A stretch of DNA of 24,701 bases from a virus. Within the stretch, counting starts at the first letter, position 1; every line of letters starts with the position of its first letter. Where the stretch lies: IMG/VR virus record IMGVR_UViG_3300043331_002389, positions 1 to 24,701 of that record, one strand, 5' to 3'. Below, piece after piece: positions 14,752 through 21,603 of this stretch. The position numbers and the translations under genes are program-made. A model generated the notes under the pieces. That model had not been told where the DNA came from and did not search any database. It saw nothing but the letters and a program-made list of their open reading frames with translations.

Positions 14752-15144
14752 CTATCCCGTCGTGAAGTTGAATGAGCCCCGGCCACCGCGGCCGAATTGC
14801 TCGACGGCCGCCGTTGTCCGGGCGGCGCGCTGGCGTGCAATGGCGCGCAGCGCTTCTCTGGCGGCCTCGTCGATGCGGGCGAGGGGCTCACCGCGGATGG
14901 CTTGGCGACCGAAGATCGGCGCGCATTGAACGGCGACGCAATCGGCAAGATGATTCAATGCCGCGGCCTCGATGTCATCGGCGTCGGGCACAGGATAGAT
15001 GTCGAGCGATGCAAGACTCTCGAACGTGGAATTCATGCGCAGCGTCACGCGCTCGCTGTCTTCGGCCGAGACCGGTTGTCCGGCGGCGAGCCGGCTCAGA
15101 TTTTCGAGCACGGCGCGGATGAGGTCGGTGGTGGTGAATGGCAT
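14752..15144 (-). CDS. P22 gp4-like tail accessory factor (head-to-tail adaptor)
   Basis: This 130-aa protein has the pattern of the P22 gp4 family: a helical N-terminus (TTTDLIRAVLENLSRLAAGQ), a central helix-loop with MNSTFESLASLDIYP, and a middle part with NHLADCVAVQCAPIFGRQAI leading to a helix with AREALRAIARQRAARTTAAV and a short C-terminal tail. This parallels gp4 of P22 (DLVRAALRKLG ... NLACRIAPDYAL ... AKRAPYPSRMP). gp4 rings the portal exit and carries the rest of the tail. The start at MPFTTTDL is preferred to the longer frame from 15201, although its ribosome site is poor. The place just before the gp10-like gene supports the call. Confidence 0.8.
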   Translation of the reverse strand: MPFTTTDLIRAVLENLSRLAAGQPVSAEDSERVTLRMNSTFESLASLDIYPVPDADDIEAAALNHLADCVAVQCAPIFGRQAIRGEPLARIDEAAREALRAIARQRAARTTAAVEQFGRGGRGSFNFTTG

Positions 15145-15270
15145 GATAGGGACCCAAACAGTGCAATGGGATTCGGCCAGGTAGCCGTGCCGAACAGTCA
15201 ATACGTTTCGACTTTGTTCAGTAGAGAGGCGACTCGCTCGATAGCGGCACTGAGTCGATGCAGGATAGGT

Positions 15271-15285
15271 ACGCGCCTTGCGCGT
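15271..15285. repeat. Small hairpin between the 507-aa gene and the gp4-like gene
   Basis: ACGCG, loop CCTTG, CGCGT forms a 5-bp stem in the 150-bp gap, 10 bp after the 507-aa gene's stop codon. It has no T run. It is one of several short hairpins placed between genes of this cluster. Confidence 0.4.
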
Positions 15286-15294
15286 TACAGATGA

Positions 15295-16818
15295 TCAACC
15301 TCCCGTAGCGGCCTCATCTTGCGAACCTCCGAGCAGCACCGCGCCAGCTGCCGCTGCGCCCCCGGCGGTAGTCGGCGCGAGGCTATTGAGGCGAATGTAC
15401 TTGGGAATTTCCTGATGCTCTCTCACGACTTGCCTCAGGACCTTTGCGGTTTCGGGGGCCACAGACTTGAACCAGCCAGGATACATCATGTAGGCACGAG
15501 CTGCTTCGGCGAGATTTTCGTCAGTCCATTGATGAGGTGCGTACCCAAACTCGGATGGCCCGAACTGTTCGATTTCAAGCTTTGGATACCTGCCTCGGTC
15601 TGAGTTTGGATTGTTAAGATGATCGTAGACGCGTCGCAGTTCCTTCTGCACTGTCGGGGTCTCAGCCAGGTCAGTTAGCTTCTTTCTCGTATGCATGTGC
15701 AACGCGTGCCCGATCTCGTGGATGATCACGGCAGCCGCATCATCTGGTGACAGCTCCTCGGCGTACCAGATCCCTTCCGGCAGCCCATTTCTCTGGTGCG
15801 TAAATCCGACTGCTCCGTTCATGCGCGCCGCCGGAACCTTGTAGGGGAGCTCTCCTGTCAAATCTTTGGCGAGAGGGCCGATTGCATCTCGTCCAAGGGC
15901 TCTGTCCGATCCCCCAAGCGTTTGACGGCCTACGATTCTCTTGGTGCCTTCGAGTGGGTAGCCGTCGATGTCTAGGAGCAATTGTCCTTTGTCGTTGACT
16001 GGAGCGTCGTTTAGGTAGTCTGCCGCGAAATCGCGCTGCATTCTTGGGGGTGGGTAGAATCCCGCGGTTAGCGCGCGCGAAGGCGCAGCGTCGCTCTGCT
16101 GTAATTTCGATGTGTTGAGCGGATCTCGCACCGTCTTGATCGGCGGCTGTGCCGCGCGCGCGCCTGCGCCGCGGAGCCATTCGACACCTTTGGCAAGAGC
16201 CGGGGCGGCCGCGCCAAGCGCGCCGCCGACTGCGCCGCCCAACGGCACGCCGATTGCGGCGCCCCAAGCCCGATCGGCCAGTTCCTCGCCGCGGCCGGCG
16301 CCACCGATTGCGCCAAGAAGTGCACCAATCTTCGCCCCATGAAGCATCCGCTCACCTAGTTTCGCGCCGGCGCGCAAGGAACTGCCGAGAGGCAGAGCGA
16401 GCCCGCCGACGATCTCGCCTGCGAGAGTACTGCTTGGATACTGCTCCTCGGCCGCCTTGAAACGTGCGCGTTCGACGGCAACGGCTTCGTCGTAAGCCTT
16501 GCGACCCTCCTGCCCAAACAGTGAGGGTGCGAATTTCTCTGCCGTCACGCGAGCTCCGCCAGCGAGGACGTCGCGGAGGAACGCTTTGGGGTCGTAGTAG
16601 TAGCCGAGAGCGTGTCCGCCCTGATGGGCCAGATAACTCGCCGCCGCTAGACCTGCCAGCTCGTCGTCCCAGCCGCTCGAACCGCCGCGTCGCGTTCCGT
16701 GGACGAATGCGGTGAGAGGCCCGATGTCATTTCGCACGGGCACGTCATCGAACGTCAGCCCTCGCGGCTTGTTGGCCGGGCCCTGCGAGAGAACAAGGTC
16801 GTCGAGTTCGCTTGGCAT
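15295..16818 (-). CDS. Virion-associated protein with Gly-zipper segment and C-terminal zinc metallopeptidase domain
   Basis: This 507-aa protein has three parts. Residues 1-130 (SYLAHQGGH, YYDPKAFLRDVLAGGAR) are shared with the 603-aa paralog. Residues 131-208 are hydrophobic and Gly/Ala-rich (GAKIGALLGAIGGAGRGEEL, VPLGGAVGGALGAAAPALAK), a glycine-zipper suited to membrane insertion. Residues from about 290 form a zincin-like domain with HEIGH at 367-371, H367 and H371 as ligands, E368 as general base, and E438 in ENLAEAARAYMMYPGWF as likely third ligand. The ending SLAPTTAGGAAAAGAVLLGG is hydrophobic. The C-terminal part resembles toxin-type metallopeptidase domains related to anthrax lethal factor. 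Its place between coat and adaptor suggests a packaged, injected effector. The start is coupled to the upstream ORF (TAGATG). Confidence 0.75.
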   Translation of the reverse strand: MPSELDDLVLSQGPANKPRGLTFDDVPVRNDIGPLTAFVHGTRRGGSSGWDDELAGLAAASYLAHQGGHALGYYYDPKAFLRDVLAGGARVTAEKFAPSLFGQEGRKAYDEAVAVERARFKAAEEQYPSSTLAGEIVGGLALPLGSSLRAGAKLGERMLHGAKIGALLGAIGGAGRGEELADRAWGAAIGVPLGGAVGGALGAAAPALAKGVEWLRGAGARAAQPPIKTVRDPLNTSKLQQSDAAPSRALTAGFYPPPRMQRDFAADYLNDAPVNDKGQLLLDIDGYPLEGTKRIVGRQTLGGSDRALGRDAIGPLAKDLTGELPYKVPAARMNGAVGFTHQRNGLPEGIWYAEELSPDDAAAVIIHEIGHALHMHTRKKLTDLAETPTVQKELRRVYDHLNNPNSDRGRYPKLEIEQFGPSEFGYAPHQWTDENLAEAARAYMMYPGWFKSVAPETAKVLRQVVREHQEIPKYIRLNSLAPTTAGGAAAAGAVLLGGSQDEAATGG

Positions 16819-17049
16819 CTACGGTCTCAGATCAGGTTGATATGCGCTGGCTTGCGACGCCAACAGCGTCGCAAGCCTTTCAGCAGCCGATTGAAGAATG
16901 CTGAAGCGATCGTCGCGCTTCAGTGCCGAACGGTGGGTTCCGGTCGAAGAAAGCCGAACGAGCTTGTGCCTCGATGAGGCGACGATCTCAGGAATGTTTC
17001 TTGGTGCGGTCGATGCCGCGCCTGCGCCAACATGACCGTCAGCCTCCAT
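16819..17049 (-). CDS. Small ORF between the two paralogs (uncertain)
   Basis: This 76-aa frame starts with an ATG (17047-17049) that overlaps the end of the 603-aa gene by 11 bp and stops immediately before the ATG of the 507-aa gene. It contains IVASSRHKLVRLSSTGTHRS and a helix (SILQSAAERLATLLASQASA). No family is recognised and the ribosome site is poor. It is kept because its limits exactly fill the space between the two large genes, as the 72-aa ORF does upstream of the 603-aa gene. It may be a chaperone, an immunity-like partner, or only a leader for coupling. Confidence 0.45.
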   Translation of the reverse strand: MEADGHVGAGAASTAPRNIPEIVASSRHKLVRLSSTGTHRSALKRDDRFSILQSAAERLATLLASQASAYQPDLRP

Positions 17050-18850
17050 TACGATCGTCGGTTTCCGGATCGCGCGTGTATCGTGAGGCCCCCGCGCCGA
17101 CACCCGCCGCGCCCGCACCCCCTAACAGCATCGGCGCGAGAGCGTTGAAGTGCAGAAACTTGCGGAATGAAAAATTATCTCGCGCGATTTGCCTCAAAGC
17201 CTTGGCTGTGTCCGGTGCGACCGACTTGAGCCAACCAGGCTCAGTCAGGTAACCGCGCACGGCCTCGGTAAGATATTCCCAGGGCGTTTCATCGGCCGAA
17301 TAACCACGGTCTGCAGGGGTAAATGGCCTCGCATCTTTGTCCGGCCGGCCTCCTATACGCTTCGGGTTACCTAGCTCATTATAGACGTGCCGCATCTCGA
17401 AACGGCGGCTTAGTGGACTGAAGTAGTCGAATTCCCGCCATGGTCTGATCTGCGCCACGATCGCGTTGGCGAACTCACGCGTCGTTGCAACCGCTTTGTC
17501 TCTAGGGGACAACGTCCGGAGAACTCGAAATCCTGTTGGGATGCCATCATTGTCGAAATCGGTCTCTGCACGAGACCCGGGCCGCTTCATCTCATGTGGC
17601 TCAACTTCTTTGAGGCCGCCTCTCTTGTTTGTGAGGAGCTTCGCAAAATCGTGAAAGTCCTCCTCGAGGAGTGGTACGTCGGGCCCTTCGAATTTTTTGC
17701 GGCCTATGACCGTGCTTGAATCCAAGATTGATACGTCGTCCATATCCTGAAGTAGTTTCTTGGAATACAGGTCAAAGACCGTAGCTCGCGGATAGTCCGC
17801 CTTGAAAGGCCGGTTCACGTTTGGCGGGTCAAAGTACCATTGCCCGGGCGCGATGTTGTCGTTGCTCGCTGGCGGAGGTCGAACGTCTGATGGGTGAAAG
17901 GAACCTTGCCCCGGCACTGCGTTGCGGTTAGTCGCTGACGACGATTGCGTGTCTCTTGGGCGAAGGTCGCGTTGCTCGGGCATAGTGTTGTCGTTGGCTG
18001 ATAAGGGCCGCGCCTGGGCGATTCCTTTGTCAGCGGCAACTTGCGCCTCAGCGGCAGATTCGTCGATCAGGTCATTAGTCAGAGGGCGGTCGGCCCTCGC
18101 GCCTGTTGCCTGTGCACTGGCCCGAACCGAATCCATTCTTGGCCGCAGCTTTGCCGCCAATTCGTTCACAATCGGCCGTGCAACCTTCGCGCCAGCTTGG
18201 CCGAGCCACGCGGCGCCGCTTGCTACGGCCGGAACCGCGGCGCCAAGCACTCCTCCGATCGCGCCGCCCACCGGCACGCCGACCGCTCCACCCAATACTC
18301 GACCCGGCAGATCTTCGCCACGGCCTACTCCCGAGAGGCCGCCAAAAAGTGCGCCGATCTTGGTACCCATCAGAACGTTCGCCCCCAACTTGGTGCCTGC
18401 GCCAGAGATGATGCCGCCAATGGGAGTCGCGAGACTGCCAACGACGTCACCCACAAACGTTGTCCATGGGTATTGCTCCTGAGCTTGCTTGAAGCGGGCG
18501 CGTTGTTCAGCGACTGCATTGTCATAAATCTTGCTGCCCTCATGGCCGAACACTGATGGTGCAAGCTTCTCAGCCGCAATACGTGCCCCGCCCGCGAGGG
18601 CGTCGCGGATGAATGCCTTGGGATCGTAGTAATTGCCGAAGACGTGTCCGCCTTGGTGGGCCAGATAGCTTGCGGCGGCGAGACCCGCCAACTCATCATC
18701 CCAGCCAGCTGAACCACCTTGTCGCATTCCGCGGAACAGCGCCATGCCGGGTCCGATGTCCGTTCGCATCGGCACGTCGTCGAACGTCAGCCCTCGCGGC
18801 TTGTTGGCGGGTGCCTGTGAGAGAAGGAGATCGTCGAGTTCGCTCGGCAT
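17039..18850 (-). CDS. Paralog of the 507-aa protein with a degenerate metallopeptidase-like end and 22-residue repeats
   Basis: This 603-aa protein matches the 507-aa protein over its first ~220 residues; about four in five of the first 69 are identical. The glycine-zipper segment is also shared (KIGALFGGLSGVGRGEDLPG, VPVGGAIGGVLGAAVPAVAS). It then carries three 22-residue repeats at 284-349 and a longer middle part. The C-terminal 150 residues align again (TPWEYLTEAVRGYLTEPGWL, then KSVAPDTAKALRQIARDN). Where its partner has HEIGH this one has REFAN (458-462): the catalytic glutamate position is kept but both zinc histidines are lost, so it is probably not an active metallopeptidase. It is the first of the two after the coat and 72-aa genes. 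Confidence 0.75.
   Translation of the reverse strand: MPSELDDLLLSQAPANKPRGLTFDDVPMRTDIGPGMALFRGMRQGGSAGWDDELAGLAAASYLAHQGGHVFGNYYDPKAFIRDALAGGARIAAEKLAPSVFGHEGSKIYDNAVAEQRARFKQAQEQYPWTTFVGDVVGSLATPIGGIISGAGTKLGANVLMGTKIGALFGGLSGVGRGEDLPGRVLGGAVGVPVGGAIGGVLGAAVPAVASGAAWLGQAGAKVARPIVNELAAKLRPRMDSVRASAQATGARADRPLTNDLIDESAAEAQVAADKGIAQARPLSANDNTMPEQRDLRPRDTQSSSATNRNAVPGQGSFHPSDVRPPPASNDNIAPGQWYFDPPNVNRPFKADYPRATVFDLYSKKLLQDMDDVSILDSSTVIGRKKFEGPDVPLLEEDFHDFAKLLTNKRGGLKEVEPHEMKRPGSRAETDFDNDGIPTGFRVLRTLSPRDKAVATTREFANAIVAQIRPWREFDYFSPLSRRFEMRHVYNELGNPKRIGGRPDKDARPFTPADRGYSADETPWEYLTEAVRGYLTEPGWLKSVAPDTAKALRQIARDNFSFRKFLHFNALAPMLLGGAGAAGVGAGASRYTRDPETDDRNGG
17804..18001 (-). repeat. Three tandem 66-bp units encoding 22-residue repeats
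   Basis: Units at 17936-18001, 17870-17935 and 17804-17869 encode 22 residues each with the pattern A-(S/T)-N-(D/R)-N-x-x-P-(G/E)-Q-x-x-x-x-P-x-(D/N)-(T/V)-x-x-x-x. The DNA copies have diverged, so this is an old duplication. The region is rich in Pro, Asn and Ser, typical of a flexible linker, and is absent from the 507-aa paralog. Confidence 0.85.
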
Positions 18851-19069
18851 CTACGACTCCAGTTCGTCTTCTGAGAAATCGAAACCATTGGCGCGAAGCT
18901 TCGCCTTGACGCCTTCCGGGTCGCGGCCGTCGCGGATAGCTTTGCGCGCGTTGAAGAAAGTGATGGCGCGCTCGGTCTGAGCGGTGAGCCATTGGCGATC
19001 CCGTGACTGCACCGACTGCGCGCTCGGGACGCTGGCATAGCGAGGCATTGGTCCAAGTGGGACACGCAT
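18851..19069 (-). CDS. Small phage protein between coat and effector-like genes
   Basis: This 72-aa protein contains WLTAQTERAITFFNARKAIR followed by DGRDPEGVKAKLRANGFDFS, a balanced helical composition that looks like a real gene. It stops right before the 603-aa gene's ATG (TAGATG), so translation is coupled. Two candidate starts exist, at 19069 and 19048 (MPRYASVPS); neither has a strong ribosome site. No family is recognised. A place directly ahead of a large virion protein would fit a small minor structural or assembly protein. Confidence 0.6.
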   Translation of the reverse strand: MRVPLGPMPRYASVPSAQSVQSRDRQWLTAQTERAITFFNARKAIRDGRDPEGVKAKLRANGFDFSEDELES

Positions 19070-19117
19070 TGGTCGAAATCCGCTTTAGTTGAGCCGATTG
19101 AGAGAAACTTGTGAAAT

Positions 19118-19148
19118 GTCGGTCGCCGGCTTCGCACCGGCTACCGAC
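19118..19148. repeat. Hairpin in the gap after the coat gene
   Basis: GTCGGT and CCGG pair with CCGG and ACCGAC (19118-19123, 19126-19129, 19137-19140, 19143-19148) with a 2x2 internal loop. It is a strong stem 80 bp after the coat stop, without a T run. It could slow 3' decay of the abundant coat message or act as a weak terminator. Confidence 0.55.
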
Positions 19149-19228
19149 GTCGCGCTACGTGAAGAGAGACGCGCCAGCCCAACTCGCGCTGAGCAGAACG
19201 CGCCTCCCCACTGGCTTTCGCTACCTGC

Positions 19229-20467
19229 TCACGACCCGCTGATGCGTGTGGCGAGATCGGGGTAGACCGCCTTGACGCCGTAGAGGATGTCGAGGCGCCA
19301 GTTGTCCAGATCGCTTGTGCCGTCGTAGTACGGGATCAGCCTGGCCGAGAGGCCCTTGTAGGTCTCGCGCGCCGGGTTGACCGCACCCGACGGCAGCTCC
19401 ATCGGCACCATGACCAGCGCGAAGGCTTCCTTCGTGAAGATCATGTTCTGCGGATAGCCGGTAGACGCCGTGCCCAGCACGGTGATGGCCGCATTGTCGG
19501 CAGGCGCAGCAGAGGCCGTCTGGTAGGCACCCGAGGTGATGATAGCGGGAGCGATCGATACCGTCGCATTCCCGCTGCCGTCAGATGACACGTCCGCCTG
19601 CACCACGAACTGCTGCAAGTAGGGCAGCACCGCCTTCGACACCGGGTTGACCGCGAATACGCCCGCGATCGTGAACACGTCGCCCGCCTTCAGGATGGCC
19701 GAGGAGGCCGTCCAGCCGTCGGTGACGATGTTCTGCGTGTTGGTGTTCTTGGTGGCGAGATAGGTCGAGACCTGAGAGGCGCCGTTGACCAACGGCGTGC
19801 CGGCCTTGGTGCCGACCGTGTGCGTCTTGATGTTTTGCGCCGCGTAGAGATCGACGCCGCCCACCATCGGCAGCTTCGCCTTGGTCAGGGCCGACTTTGC
19901 AATGTCGGACGTGAACAGGCCCGAGAAATTGCCGAGCAGGCCCCAGTTGTCGGCAGGCGACAATACTCCGTTGCGTCCCGACGTCGGCACCGCCATCTCG
20001 TCGAGGCGCTGCGGCCCCTTAGCGAAGTCGGCGAACGAGTCGACAGTCTGGCCCGGCGTGCCGACCCAGTTCCAGACCTTGTTGTAGAGGCTCATCAGCC
20101 TGAGGTCGACCGAGTTGGCGAGCTGGATCATTGCCGACTTCAGGTATTTCTCCGAGAACTGCTTGATCGAAAGCGTCATGTCGGAGGACGAGAACTGCAC
20201 GTCGACACCTTCCTGGGTATCGACCGTCACGTCGACCTTGCCCTGGATCGTGTCCTGCGGCGAGGCAGTGGCGCCGGACCGTACCGTGTAACGCACTGGA
20301 CGATCGATCGACACGGTCGCGCCGATCTTATGGCCGTTCTGGCTCTTCATGAACTCAGCCTCGTAGTCACGGTAGACGAGGCTGCCCATGACGAGGTTGT
20401 TGTCGAGGAGACGCAGCGCCTCCTTGACGATGAGACTCGGAGTGAGCAGGGAGTTGGTTGCGGGCAT
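19229..20467 (-). CDS. P22-type major capsid (coat) protein
   Basis: This 412-aa protein has the overall plan of the P22 gp5 coat family. It starts LLTPSLIVKEALRLLDNNLV and continues DRPVRYTVRSGATASPQDTI, VDVQFSSSDMTLSIKQFSEK, MIQLANSVDLRLMSLYNKVW, and ends ILYGVKAVYPDLATRISGS, the last two parts close in pattern to P22 gp5 (ANNVELKVANMA; WYGVNATRPEAIGVG). The HK97-like fold with an extra inserted domain is expected. A PGCGxGP-type ribosome site is not seen, but the order portal-scaffold-coat is exactly that of P22. The gap to the scaffold is 26 bp. Confidence 0.88.
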   Translation of the reverse strand: MPATNSLLTPSLIVKEALRLLDNNLVMGSLVYRDYEAEFMKSQNGHKIGATVSIDRPVRYTVRSGATASPQDTIQGKVDVTVDTQEGVDVQFSSSDMTLSIKQFSEKYLKSAMIQLANSVDLRLMSLYNKVWNWVGTPGQTVDSFADFAKGPQRLDEMAVPTSGRNGVLSPADNWGLLGNFSGLFTSDIAKSALTKAKLPMVGGVDLYAAQNIKTHTVGTKAGTPLVNGASQVSTYLATKNTNTQNIVTDGWTASSAILKAGDVFTIAGVFAVNPVSKAVLPYLQQFVVQADVSSDGSGNATVSIAPAIITSGAYQTASAAPADNAAITVLGTASTGYPQNMIFTKEAFALVMVPMELPSGAVNPARETYKGLSARLIPYYDGTSDLDNWRLDILYGVKAVYPDLATRISGS

Positions 20468-20493
20468 GTCCGCTTGTCCTTTCGAAGAAAAAA

Positions 20494-21357
20494 TCAGCCA
20501 CCGCCGGCTTCACGCCAGCGCACGAATTCCTCCATGGACATGTCCGTGGGGTCCTTCGTGTGCGCAGCGCCGCCCCTGAGAGGCGTTTCGGGCGCCATGG
20601 CACGGGTTGCTCGGTTTGCGTTGGGTAGAGAGAGACGCGCCTCGAGGCGCCCGATCTCCCTGGCCGCCGCAACGGGCGACATGCGGTTCAGGGCCTCGAC
20701 ACGCTCGGGGTTCTTGGCGAGATGATAGAGGATGAGCGGACCCTTCTCGCTTCCAACGACGAGGGTTTCCACCACCTGGTTGATCATGAGGTCGGAGGAG
20801 CTGATTACGTCCTTGTAGTCGGCGACCGTCTCGGCGAGTGCACGGGCGTTGTTCTCGAAACTCTCGCGAACCGCCGTCTCGATGTCGCGGGCGGCAGTCG
20901 CCCGCTGCGCGAAGCGTGCCGTGACCCGCTCTTCAGCAAGGACGCGGCGCGTGTCCCAGGCGTTGAGCGCCCGTTGATACGCGTACCAGTCCCTGAAGTT
21001 CCTTTCCTGAGGCTCGGGCCCGATCTCCGAAACGATTTCCGCCTCGAAGGCTTCAGCCACGTCGCGTGGAGCGCTCGTCGGGTCGCCGGCGATCTGCCGG
21101 GTGCGCAGCTCCGAGAGCTCCGCTTCGGCGCGGCGCGCGCGGTCTCGCCAGCGTTCGGCCCCGCTCTTGCGGCGTGGCTTCGGCGGCTCGTTCTGCTCGC
21201 CCTCGTCCCATTCGCGTTCCTGGTTCTCCTTGCCCTCGCGTTCACTCGTCAATCCGGCGGCGTCTGCGTCCGTATCGGCGATCGCCTCCTCGGCCGCATT
21301 CGCCTGGTTGAGTTGCGCCAGCGCGTTCGCGTCCGGCGTCATCACGTCGTCCTGCAT
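20494..21357 (-). CDS. Scaffolding protein, P22 gp8-like in position
   Basis: This 287-aa protein is highly charged and helical with no membrane segment. An acidic N-terminus (AEEAIADTDADAAGLTSERE, about 22-41) leads to a coiled-coil-like middle (RARRAEAELSELRTRQIA) and a helical C-terminal part (ALAETVADYKDVISSSDLMI) ending in PTDMSMEEFVRWREAGGG. Scaffolding proteins are poorly conserved but this composition and its place between portal and coat are typical; in P22 scaffold (303 aa) lies in the same place. The start is supported by AAGGA about 8 bases upstream. A terminator-like hairpin lies 22 bp before the start. Confidence 0.75.
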   Translation of the reverse strand: MQDDVMTPDANALAQLNQANAAEEAIADTDADAAGLTSEREGKENQEREWDEGEQNEPPKPRRKSGAERWRDRARRAEAELSELRTRQIAGDPTSAPRDVAEAFEAEIVSEIGPEPQERNFRDWYAYQRALNAWDTRRVLAEERVTARFAQRATAARDIETAVRESFENNARALAETVADYKDVISSSDLMINQVVETLVVGSEKGPLILYHLAKNPERVEALNRMSPVAAAREIGRLEARLSLPNANRATRAMAPETPLRGGAAHTKDPTDMSMEEFVRWREAGGG

Positions 21358-21378
21358 GATTGGTCCTTGGTTGGTGAC

Positions 21379-21405
21379 AAAAAAAGGCCGGCGATCTCGC
21401 CAGCC
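21379..21405 (-). terminator. Strong intrinsic terminator between the portal and scaffold genes
   Basis: On the minus strand a 9-bp GC-rich stem (GGCTGGCGA/TCGCCGGCC, one G-T wobble) leads directly into seven T. It sits 22 bp upstream of the scaffold ATG and 199 bp after the portal stop. Its strength suggests that only part of the portal message continues into scaffold and coat, unless an antiterminator acts or a promoter lies downstream. Confidence 0.8.
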
Positions 21406-21603
21406 CGGCTAGTTGCGGCCATCGGGAAGACGGCCAGGATGCGAGATGTGTTTGGCGGCGGCTTCCTAGCGCCCCGACCCAAGATGCCGTCCGCCTGGAG
21501 CGAGCGAGGCAGAGAGGGATGCCGTCAGTTTGATCCTCTTTGGCACGACGACTGAGGTTGAAGGGATCATGACTACTGAACCAGCGATCCCCCCTCCCCC
21601 TCG

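Noticed and set aside
19820-20725. Long plus-strand frames opposite the coat gene, also 20722-21555 opposite scaffold and 22159-23085 opposite portal
   Set aside because: Antisense to recognised phage genes, no ribosome sites, shadow-type composition.
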